A stretch of DNA of 10,974 nucleotides from CAZQLW01 sp964639875. GTDB taxonomy: Archaea; Nanobdellota; Nanobdellia; Woesearchaeales; GW2011-AR9. Shown piece after piece: positions 1-5,410 of this stretch. Numbering within the stretch: position 1 is the stretch's first letter; every line of letters starts with the position of its first letter. The notes below the pieces were generated by a model. That model made no database searches and was not told where the DNA came from. It worked only from the letters and a program-made list of their open reading frames with translations. The translations under genes were made by a program, and so were the position numbers. The stretch spans positions 1 through 10,974 of the forward strand of contig CAZXEM010000036.1 in NCBI GenBank assembly GCA_964639875.1. The letters run 5' to 3'.

Positions 1-135
1 TTTGTTGGTAGTTACGTAACATAACTTTTTTTGAGATAACTTTTTAGCAATTTTTAATGAAGCGCCACCATATTTGGTACTGGGAATGATTACTAAAACA
101 ATTTTGTTTTCTCCCAATTCTTTGCCTATGTCCAT
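1..135 (-). CDS. N-terminal fragment of a probable RecA-superfamily ATPase-like signalling protein (cut by window edge)
   Basis: The 45 codons from ATG at 135 stay open to the window edge, and the peptide begins MDIGKELGENKIVLVIIPST, continuing to CYVTTNK. A beta strand (IVLVIIPS) near residues 12-19, then a helix and a second strand (LCYVTTN), fits the start of the Rad55/KaiC-like ATPase-related proteins that often follow response regulators in archaea; this is inference from a short stretch, and no Walker motif is in view. It begins only 2 bases after the response-regulator stop, and GGGG lies 10 bases upstream as a Shine-Dalgarno, so it is almost certainly translated from the same mRNA. 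Function is not established. Confidence 0.6.
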   Translation of the reverse strand, partial: MDIGKELGENKIVLVIIPSTKYGGASLKIAKKLSQKKLCYVTTNK

Positions 136-137
136 TT

Positions 138-494
138 TCAGTTCCCCACAATCTTTTTTACTCTTTTGACTAGGTCTTTAATGTCAAAAGGTTTTTGGAT
201 AAAGTCAACAATATTATTTTGTCCCAATAATTTTTCCTTTTCCGCTTCTGAAGTTCGTACAACGCTCAAATATGAAATTTTTACATCTTTTATTTTTTTA
301 ACAATTTCTCTTACTGGCGTTCCAGGCATCATGATGTCTAAAAGAATTAAGTCTGGTTTTCCTTTCTCTAATTTCTTTAAACAATCATCACCATTTACTG
401 CTGTAATTACTTCATAACCTTCTTTTTCAAGAATTGTCTTTACTGATGATCTAATATCAGCTTCATCATCAACCACCATTATTTTTTTTGCCAT
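138..494 (-). CDS. Single-domain response regulator (CheY-like receiver)
   Basis: A stand-alone receiver domain of 118 residues with no output domain. The acidic pocket is D9-D10 (MVVDDE), the phospho-acceptor is D53 in LLDIMMPG, and K101 in FIQKPFD is the conserved lysine. The switch position normally Thr/Ser is S77 in YLSVVRTSE. After the phospho-site the protein reads GTPVREI instead of the common MDG, a variant I associate with archaeal receivers of small-genome lineages. Such proteins relay a phosphoryl signal to partner proteins in the cytoplasm; no histidine kinase is visible here. GAGG at 503-506 gives a normal ribosome-binding site for the ATG at 494. It follows the hemerythrin-like gene by 53 bases and precedes the ATPase-like gene by 2, so the three probably form an operon. 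Confidence 0.92.
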   Translation of the reverse strand: MAKKIMVVDDEADIRSSVKTILEKEGYEVITAVNGDDCLKKLEKGKPDLILLDIMMPGTPVREIVKKIKDVKISYLSVVRTSEAEKEKLLGQNNIVDFIQKPFDIKDLVKRVKKIVGN

Positions 495-547
495 TTTTCT
501 TACCTCATTTACAATTTTTAATTCAATTATTTCTGTATTTCATTATT

Positions 548-973
548 CTAAGCGCCTACTGCTAAATTATTTTGGTAAGCGGGAAAAAGTATTTTTTCTT
601 CAACACTTACTCTTTTTTTTACCACTTTAATTATTCCTTGTAATTGTGTTTTGAAATCCTGGTCTTTAATCAATTTAGAAACTTCTTCATTCTCAAAATC
701 AGCAAAAAATTTCAAAGCTACTTTAGAGATTGCTAACATCTCTTCAGAAAAACCTTTTCCTAATTCATTCATTTTGGCATCTTTTGCTTTCTCAAATACG
801 GGATACAATAAATTATCTTCTAATTTAAGATGATTTACTAAGACAAGTTTTAATTCCCTTAATTTTGGAATTAGTTTAGAATCTTCTTCAACTTTTTTTG
901 TTTCAGTAAGAATTTCTTCAAGTAAATAAATAATTCGTACATGTTCTTGTTTCAATTGTAAAATTAAATCCAT
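548..973 (-). CDS. Hemerythrin-like (HHE) four-helix protein with incomplete metal ligands
   Basis: The 141-residue protein has the hemerythrin/HHE pattern: H11 in the first helix (LKQEHVRI), H48 and E52 in the second (NHLKLEDNLLYP), and a fourth helix ending VEEKILFPAY with E125/E126. In canonical di-iron hemerythrins the third helix also supplies histidine and the fourth supplies HxxxE. Here the third helix (about 74-95) has no histidine, and R121 sits where the fourth-helix histidine is expected. The protein may bind one metal, bind it differently, or serve as a scaffold or sensor, so oxygen carriage cannot be assumed. GAGG at 979-982 lies 5 bases from the start codon. It is the first gene of the probable operon with the response regulator, which suggests a redox, oxygen or NO signalling role (inference). 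Confidence 0.82.
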   Translation of the reverse strand: MDLILQLKQEHVRIIYLLEEILTETKKVEEDSKLIPKLRELKLVLVNHLKLEDNLLYPVFEKAKDAKMNELGKGFSEEMLAISKVALKFFADFENEEVSKLIKDQDFKTQLQGIIKVVKKRVSVEEKILFPAYQNNLAVGA

Positions 974-1011
974 TTTAGCCTCTTTTTAATTTTTTTAACC
1001 TATTTTAGCTT

Positions 1012-1027
1012 AATAAATTATATTAAT
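1012..1027 (-). promoter_or_regulatory. Candidate TATA box for the hemerythrin/response-regulator operon
   Basis: Read on the minus strand, the stretch contains TATAATTTAT. A start 25-28 bases downstream would fall near 993, leaving a leader of about 20 bases that still includes the GAGG at 979-982. The surroundings are very AT-rich, so other TATA-like words are present. Confidence 0.4.
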
Positions 1028-1049
1028 TTAAAAGAAAGTAATTTGTTAT

Positions 1050-1793
1050 TTAAATATTACGTTTAATTTCACTTAACTTAGATTTCAATTTCAGATAAAC
1101 AAATCCGGCAATAGCTTTCAAATTCTCAATATCTTCTCCATTATACTCCATCAACAGATCTAAATACTCTCTATCCTGAGAAGCGTGGAACGCTTTCCAT
1201 AAATCTACAGGATTACCATTTAAATGGGGAGGACGTTTCAAATTAAGTTTTTTCTCAACTTCTTTTAACCCGCCAACTAATCCTAAATTAACACAAAGTG
1301 GTTTTAAGTCCAGATGTGGAACATCAACGATAACGCCCATTTGCTTTCTTAACTTCGGCAAATCAAACGCTCCGCCATTAAACGTTACAATTAGTTTATA
1401 TTTAGACAATTCTTTTTCAATTTCACCCCTAAACAAATTAACTCCTTTGACAAAATAATTGCTATTGTAATAATCAGAAATCCCTACTAAGATAACTTTC
1501 CCAACAGAATCAACTTCTATATCTAAGTAACCCGCTTCCTCTTTAAAATAATCATACACTCTCCAAGTTTCCACAGCAGGCAATTTTCCGATAAAGTAAC
1601 TAGAATCTTCATTAACTAATGCCTGTTGAGCTTCTTTAATTTTCCGATTATAATATTCTTTGTTTCTCGCAGAAATCCCTTTGATCCTCTCAACAAGAAT
1701 AAATTCATTCCAATCTCTTACTCCCGAGTTCCAAATATTATTTTCTCCTTTTTTACCAATTCTTTCCAAGAAAATAAACGATTTCCGAATCAT
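1050..1793 (-). CDS. YprB-like DnaQ/RNase H-fold exonuclease (predicted)
   Basis: Predicted 3'-5' exonuclease-like nuclease of the RNase_H_2/YprB family (COG3359 type), 247 residues. Catalytic motifs are complete: D91 and E93 in YLDIEV, D144 in the FNGGAFDLP motif, and D221 in YNGEDIENL, with a further conserved D162 in PHLDL. The N-terminus FIFLERIGKKGENNIW matches the short helix-turn opening of this family. I chose the ATG at 1793 (MIRKSF) over an in-frame GTG at 1838 for two reasons: family similarity begins at MIRKSF, and a TATA-like ATTTAAATAA lies 27 bases upstream of 1793, as expected for a leaderless archaeal mRNA. No Shine-Dalgarno precedes either start. Substrate (DNA or RNA) is unknown. 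It stands alone, 76 bases before the hemerythrin gene. Confidence 0.85.
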   Translation of the reverse strand: MIRKSFIFLERIGKKGENNIWNSGVRDWNEFILVERIKGISARNKEYYNRKIKEAQQALVNEDSSYFIGKLPAVETWRVYDYFKEEAGYLDIEVDSVGKVILVGISDYYNSNYFVKGVNLFRGEIEKELSKYKLIVTFNGGAFDLPKLRKQMGVIVDVPHLDLKPLCVNLGLVGGLKEVEKKLNLKRPPHLNGNPVDLWKAFHASQDREYLDLLMEYNGEDIENLKAIAGFVYLKLKSKLSEIKRNI

Positions 1794-1814
1794 GATTATC
1801 TTAAGAACAAACCC

Positions 1815-1824
1815 ATTTAAATAA
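1815..1824 (-). promoter_or_regulatory. TATA box supporting a leaderless start for the exonuclease
   Basis: ATTATTTAAAT on the minus strand is centred about 27 bases upstream of the ATG at 1793. That spacing puts the transcription start at or next to the A of ATG, which agrees with the absence of a Shine-Dalgarno sequence. Confidence 0.5.
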
Positions 1825-1853
1825 TTAACTTTTCCCACTTTTCAGATTACAAG

Positions 1854-1867
1854 AAAATTATATAAAC
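1854..1867 (+). promoter_or_regulatory. BRE/TATA promoter of the structured RNA
   Basis: GAAAATTATATAAAC combines a purine-rich BRE-like stretch with a strong TATATAA core. The core is centred near 1862, so a start at about 1888-1890 is predicted, exactly where the terminal helix of the structured RNA begins (1891). The core is near-symmetric and could also fire leftwards towards the exonuclease gene. Confidence 0.6.
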
Positions 1868-1888
1868 ATTTTTCCATTTCAGGTAATT

Positions 1889-2037
1889 CCTACTGTTCAC
1901 GGGAGTCCTGGGCAAAAAGAATATTTTGCTGGGACACCAGAAAAGTCTTTGCTTTTCTGAGTGAATTGATTTCGCTTGCTTTTGTCTTCGGACTTTTGCT
2001 TGTGTTTGAAACTTCGGACGTGGAGAGTAAGATTTTC
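1889..2037 (+). ncRNA. Unrecognised structured RNA, about 145 nt (free ncRNA or antiporter leader)
   Basis: No open frame of any length fits here, yet GC content (59 of 140 in 1891-2030) is clearly above the AT-rich flanks. Base pairing visible by eye: a terminal helix TACTGTTCACG (1891-1901) with CGTGGAGAGTA (2019-2029), 10 of 11 positions pairing including one G-U; hairpin A, GTCC 1905-1908 with GGAC 1932-1935 continuing as GCAAAA 1912-1917 with TTTTGC 1924-1929; hairpin B, CAGAAAAG 1938-1945 with CTTTTCTG 1952-1959; hairpin C, GTC-UUCG-GAC at 1984-1993, with GC/GC pairing again at 1978-1979/1998-1999 across a symmetric U4/U4 internal loop. The UUCG loop closed by C-G, the G-U pair in the terminal helix, the upstream TATA box and the downstream T-tract all favour the plus strand. 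I do not recognise tRNA, 5S, SRP RNA, RNase P or C/D and H/ACA box features. It may be an independent RNA or a cis-regulatory leader of the antiporter. Confidence 0.68.
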
Positions 2038-2045
2038 TTTTTTTA
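2032..2045 (+). terminator. T-tract terminator after the structured RNA
   Basis: TTTT-C-TTTTTTT directly follows the 3' strand of the terminal helix (ends 2029). Runs of T without a required hairpin terminate archaeal RNA polymerase; here both a helix and the T-run are present. Confidence 0.6.
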
Positions 2046-2060
2046 ATTACGATAAAAGAT

Positions 2061-2072
2061 ACTTTTATTAAC
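2061..2072 (+). promoter_or_regulatory. Candidate TATA box for the antiporter
   Basis: CTTTTATTAA is preceded by the purine-rich GATAAAAGAT and lies about 30 bases before the ATG at 2098, giving a leader of only a few bases. An alternative AAAATATTTA at 2076-2085 is too close to the start codon. If this promoter is real, the antiporter can be made without the upstream RNA. Confidence 0.35.
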
Positions 2073-2097
2073 CTAAAATATTTACTTTAATAAGAAG

Positions 2098-3468
2098 ATG
2101 GACTACCTATTATTTTTCCTGATTATTATCGGAGCAGCTTTTTTTCTCCCGGAACTAGCAAAAAGAATTCATATCCCTTACGTTACTTCTATTATCATCG
2201 CTGGAATACTTATTGGCCCACATGGATTTAAACTCTTAGACCTTGGAGAAATAGCTTCTTTCCTAGCTTTCCTGGGTGCAATTTTCTTGATGTTTACGGC
2301 AGGATTGGACGTGAAATTGTCCTCGTTAAGAAGAATTGGTAAGAAATCAATTATTATTGCTTTGTTTAACGGAATCATTCCGTTCATTACTGGTTATTAT
2401 ATTGCAAACTTTTTTGGCTACGAGTTAATCACTTCATTAATTTTAGGAGCGATTTTCGTTTCTTCTTCTATAGCAATTGTCATTCCTTCATTAAAAGAAA
2501 CTAAACTTGCTGATACTGATTTAGGAAAAATCATTATCAGTTCTACAGTTTTTGAAGATGTAACTTCACTTTTGATTTTAGCTTTCCTTTTACAACATAT
2601 TAACCCAGATCCAATATTACCTCTCGTGTCCTATATCCCTCTTGTACTTATTTCGTTAGTACTACTATTTTTCCTACTTCCCAGATTACAGAAATTTTTC
2701 ATTAAACAAAAAAAAGAAACTCAAAAAGAAGATGTTTTTGAAGGTGAACTGAGGTTTATCATTATTGTTTTGATTATTACCGCTTTATTGTTTGAGTTAT
2801 TGGGAATACATGCAATTATTGCCGGTTTTTTTGTTGGTTTGTTCCTTTCAGATGCAATCAAGCACAGATTAGTTTCAGAAAAGATTTACACTATCAGTTA
2901 TGGGATATTTATCCCCATTTTTTTCTTGGTTATTGGGATGAAAACAAATATTTTGACTTTTCTGACAATAGAAAACATGATCATTACTGGGACAATTGTT
3001 TTTGGTTTAATTCTTGCAAAATTTATCAGCGGGTTTTTCGGCAGTTGGATCGCCGGTAATTCAAAACATGAAAGTTTGATCGTTGCCTCAGCAACAATTC
3101 CCCAATTATCTACTACTTTAGTAGTGGCTTTAGTAGCTGAACAAGTTGGTTTGTTTGATAATGTGCTATTGACTTCTATAATTATTCTTTCAATCGTCAC
3201 CACATTAATCAGCCCTTTTTTGATTAAATTTTTCCATCATAAATTGGAAGAAAGAAACAAACAGCAAAAGTTAGGAAATGAAAAACATTTACAGGGAATT
3301 AAGAAAGAAACTAAACAATTGAAAAAGAAAGAAAAGAGAGTTAGGCATAAAGAACAGAAAATTAAAGTTGTTAAAGAGAAAGCAAAAAAACATATTAAAG
3401 ACATTAAGAAACATAAGAAAGAGATCAAAAAAATCAAGAAAGTTATTAGAAAGAAAGTAAATAAATAA
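2098..3468 (+). CDS. CPA2-family cation/proton antiporter (Kef/NapA type) with Lys-rich C-terminal tail
   Basis: Integral membrane protein of 456 residues; about residues 1-380 form a Na+/H+ exchanger fold of roughly 12-13 hydrophobic segments. Family marks: HIPYVTSIIIAGILIGPHG (residues 25-43), the TAGLD motif at 67-71, the discontinuous helix VSSSIAIVIPSL at 121-132, the ion-site pair E153-D154 in STVFEDVTSL, and IGMKTN at 279-284. It would exchange Na+ or K+ for H+ at the cell membrane. E-D at the ion site differs from D-D of electrogenic CPA2 and Q-D of Kef proteins, so stoichiometry and ion are uncertain. Residues 381-456 are cytoplasmic, helical and extremely basic (30 Lys in 76), with no TrkA-N/C domain such as Kef proteins use. 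No close Shine-Dalgarno is visible. It is monocistronic and convergent with metK. Confidence 0.9.
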   Translation: MDYLLFFLIIIGAAFFLPELAKRIHIPYVTSIIIAGILIGPHGFKLLDLGEIASFLAFLGAIFLMFTAGLDVKLSSLRRIGKKSIIIALFNGIIPFITGYYIANFFGYELITSLILGAIFVSSSIAIVIPSLKETKLADTDLGKIIISSTVFEDVTSLLILAFLLQHINPDPILPLVSYIPLVLISLVLLFFLLPRLQKFFIKQKKETQKEDVFEGELRFIIIVLIITALLFELLGIHAIIAGFFVGLFLSDAIKHRLVSEKIYTISYGIFIPIFFLVIGMKTNILTFLTIENMIITGTIVFGLILAKFISGFFGSWIAGNSKHESLIVASATIPQLSTTLVVALVAEQVGLFDNVLLTSIIILSIVTTLISPFLIKFFHHKLEERNKQQKLGNEKHLQGIKKETKQLKKKEKRVRHKEQKIKVVKEKAKKHIKDIKKHKKEIKKIKKVIRKKVNK

Positions 3469-3477
3469 AAAAAAATT
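3467..3477 (-). terminator. T-tract terminator for metK
   Basis: On the minus strand a run of nine T follows the metK stop by about 15 bases. It overlaps the last codon and A-rich end of the convergent antiporter gene. Confidence 0.45.
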
Positions 3478-3490
3478 AAATTAGTTTAAA

Positions 3491-4723
3491 TTAAAAATGG
3501 TTTTTTTCAATCTTATTTAATTCAAATGGAATGTCTGAACTTTCGGAGTTCCCTAAACTTCCTGAATCTAAACCTGCTTTTAAAATTTCTAATTTATCAG
3601 TTTTTTCCCAAGTGAAATCTGGATCATCTCGACCAAAATGGCCATACGCAGCAGTTTTCTTATAAATCGGTCTTCGTAAATTTAAATGATCAATGATTGC
3701 TTTTGGTCGGAAATCAAATGTCTTTTCTACCAATTCAATAATCTTTTCTTCAGGGATTTTATTGGTTGCAAAAGTGTTAACTAAAACTGAAACTGGTTTT
3801 GAAACTCCAATCGCATAAGCAACTTGTACTTCGCATTTATCTGCAAGTCCAGCAGCAACAATGTTTTTTGCAACGTAACGAGCATAGTAAGAAGCACTTC
3901 GATCAACTTTACTAGGATCTTTTCCAGAAAAAGCTCCACCACCATGACTTCCATGTCCACCGTAAGTGTCAACAATGATTTTCCTTCCAGTAACGCCCGC
4001 ATCTCCTACTGGACCACCAATAACAAATTTTCCTGTTGGGTTAACAAAATAATTAGTATTCTCATCAATCCAATCTCCGCAGATTGGTTTAATTATTTTT
4101 TCAACCATGTCTCGACGAATAGTTTCTAAATCAACATCCGGATGATGTTGGGTAGAAATAACTACGGTTTCAACTCTTTTCGGTTTCCCATTTTCATACT
4201 CTACCGTAACTTGCGATTTTCCGTCTGGACGTAAGTACCATATTTCTTCCCTTTTTCGAGCAGAAGCTAGTCTTTGAGTTAATTTATGGGCAAGAACGAT
4301 TGGTAAGGGCATATATTCTGGAGTTTCATTACTTGCATAACCAAACATTAATCCTTGATCACCGGCACCTTGTTCTTCATGTAACCCTTCTCCCTCAGAA
4401 ACACCCTGAGAAATGTCGGGAGATTGTTCAGAAATTGCTACTAAAACTCCGCAAGTAGAACCGTCAAAACCAAATTCTGGTTTACTGTAACCAATTTCTG
4501 TAATTGTATCACGGGTGATTTTTTGAATGTCGACATAGGTTTTTGTAGTTACTTCTCCTGCTACCACGACAAAACCTGTCTTTGTTAAACATTCTACTGC
4601 TACCCTTGCTTGAGGGTCTTCTTTGTAAATTGCGTCTAAGACTGCGTCACTAATTTGGTCACACATTTTATCCGGGTGACCTTCAGTAACGCTCTCACTT
4701 GTAAATAAATATTTATTTGCCAT
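3491..4723 (-). CDS. metK: S-adenosylmethionine synthetase, bacterial/eukaryotic (MetK) type
   Basis: Makes S-adenosylmethionine from methionine and ATP in the cytoplasm. The 410-residue protein has the complete MetK signature set: FTSESVTEGHPDKMCDQISD at the N-terminus with H16 and D18 (ATP/Mg site), the GAGDQGLMFGYA loop at 119-130, GGPVGDAGVTGRKI at 236-249 with D241, the P-loop-like GGGAFSGKDPSKVDRS at 261-276 with K268, and AAYGHFG at 358-364. This is the classical bacterial family, not the divergent archaeal Mat family, which suggests an old transfer or the lineage-specific type found in some DPANN. About 30 residues after the usual WEKTDK end form a C-terminal extension (E. coli enzyme: 384). 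GAGG at 4733-4736 serves the ATG at 4723. It is divergent from the HTH-CBS operon. Confidence 0.97.
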   Translation of the reverse strand: MANKYLFTSESVTEGHPDKMCDQISDAVLDAIYKEDPQARVAVECLTKTGFVVVAGEVTTKTYVDIQKITRDTITEIGYSKPEFGFDGSTCGVLVAISEQSPDISQGVSEGEGLHEEQGAGDQGLMFGYASNETPEYMPLPIVLAHKLTQRLASARKREEIWYLRPDGKSQVTVEYENGKPKRVETVVISTQHHPDVDLETIRRDMVEKIIKPICGDWIDENTNYFVNPTGKFVIGGPVGDAGVTGRKIIVDTYGGHGSHGGGAFSGKDPSKVDRSASYYARYVAKNIVAAGLADKCEVQVAYAIGVSKPVSVLVNTFATNKIPEEKIIELVEKTFDFRPKAIIDHLNLRRPIYKKTAAYGHFGRDDPDFTWEKTDKLEILKAGLDSGSLGNSESSDIPFELNKIEKNHF

Positions 4724-4741
4724 TTTTATTAACCTCTTGTT

Positions 4742-4758
4742 TTTTTAAATTTATTTAT
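4742..4758 (-). promoter_or_regulatory. Candidate metK promoter
   Basis: The minus strand reads GATAAATAAATTTAAA, an A/T core with the look of an archaeal TATA box. Its predicted start lies so close to the ATG that the GAGG would be lost. GAATTTAAAC at 4777-4786 is the alternative, giving a start near 4755 that keeps the GAGG. I cannot decide between them. Confidence 0.3.
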
Positions 4759-4823
4759 CTGATAGATTTTTCTTGTTTAAATTCTTTCAGGAACTATTTT
4801 CTTTATTAATTCTCTTGACAATA

Positions 4824-4841
4824 ATATTCTTATCGGAATAT
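4824..4841. promoter_or_regulatory. Inverted repeat ATATTC-N6-GAATAT, candidate operator
   Basis: ATATTC (4824-4829) and GAATAT (4836-4841) are perfect arms around TTATCG, just upstream of and touching the regulator's TATA box. The arms are the same word as in the palindrome at 4856-4869. This is a likely regulator site, probably for the HTH protein itself (inference). Confidence 0.5.
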
Positions 4842-4849
4842 TTATATAG
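4839..4849 (+). promoter_or_regulatory. TATA box of the HTH-CBS/MFS operon
   Basis: TATTTATATAG is centred about 26-27 bases before the ATG at 4871, so the transcript is expected to be leaderless. That agrees with the lack of any Shine-Dalgarno sequence before this start. Confidence 0.7.
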
Positions 4850-4855
4850 TTGTTA

Positions 4856-4869
4856 TATTCTTGAGAATA
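4856..4869. promoter_or_regulatory. Perfect palindrome TATTCT-TG-AGAATA over the transcription start, candidate operator
   Basis: Six-base perfect arms with a 2-base centre lie between the TATA box and the ATG at 4871. A protein bound here would block polymerase loading, the standard layout for an autorepressed archaeal XRE-type regulator. An imperfect third copy (ATTCTC-TT-GACAAT) lies at 4809-4822, nearer metK. Confidence 0.6.
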
Positions 4870-4870
4870 C

Positions 4871-5410
4871 ATGTTAGAGAATTTAGATCAAATTAAAATA
4901 ATAAGAAAAAAACATGGACTTAATCAGAAAGAATTAGCGGACCGAGCAGACGTTTCACAAAGTCTTATCGCTAAAATTGAATCTGGAAATATTGAACCTT
5001 CTTTCAATAATGCAAAAAAGATCTTTTTGGCTTTAGAAGAACTTAGAGAAAAGGAAGATACCAAAGCTAAAGATTTAATGCACAAAAAAATTATTTTTGC
5101 TGAGAGTGGAAATAAAGTTTCTTCAGTAATTAAGAAAATGAAAAAGCACGGGATTTCACAAATTCCTATTGGAAATAAAAATCGGGTTGTTGGAATTATT
5201 TCTGAATCAACTATCTTAAATAATTTTGATGAACTATTATCTAACAAAAAAATTAATGAAATAATGTCTGAAGTTCCACCAATAATTTCATTAGACACGC
5301 CAAGAAAAGTTATTATTGAATTGTTAAAAGTATTTTCATTAGTTTTAGTAGGTAAGAAAGGAGAAATCAAAGGGATTATAAGTAAAAGTGATTTACTGGA
5401 GAACATATGA
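4871..5410 (+). CDS. XRE-family HTH / paired-CBS transcriptional regulator
   Basis: The 179-residue protein joins an XRE helix-turn-helix (about residues 6-55; LNQKELADRADVSQSLIAKIE carries the two DNA-contact helices) to two CBS motifs (about 66-118 and 125-177; VSSVIKKMKKHGISQIPI and GIISKSDLL are typical CBS pieces). CBS pairs bind adenine nucleotides or S-adenosyl compounds, so the protein should couple ligand level to DNA binding. The combination is common in archaea. Palindromes TATTCT/AGAATA next to its own TATA box point to autoregulation. metK, the AdoMet enzyme, is divergent across 147 bases, making an AdoMet-related ligand a natural hypothesis (inference). Its stop overlaps the MFS start (ATGA), so the two are coupled. 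Confidence 0.92.
   Translation: MLENLDQIKIIRKKHGLNQKELADRADVSQSLIAKIESGNIEPSFNNAKKIFLALEELREKEDTKAKDLMHKKIIFAESGNKVSSVIKKMKKHGISQIPIGNKNRVVGIISESTILNNFDELLSNKKINEIMSEVPPIISLDTPRKVIIELLKVFSLVLVGKKGEIKGIISKSDLLENI

Noticed and set aside
1889..2037. Structured RNA considered as tRNA, 5S rRNA, SRP RNA, RNase P RNA or C/D or H/ACA guide
   Set aside because: No T-loop GGTTCGA or cloverleaf, no SRP helix-8 signature, no RNase P conserved core, no properly placed RTGATGA/CTGA boxes or H/ACA kink-turn; CTGA at 1957 lies inside a hairpin arm.
3237..3437. Minus-strand frame (Phe/Leu/Cys-rich) opposite the antiporter tail
   Set aside because: It is simply the complement of lysine codons and has no start signal.
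4924..5406. 160-codon open frame on the minus strand opposite the HTH-CBS gene
   Set aside because: Its protein is Ser/Ile/Leu-rich with no recognisable domain, while the plus-strand frame has clear HTH and CBS motifs; it is an antisense by-product.
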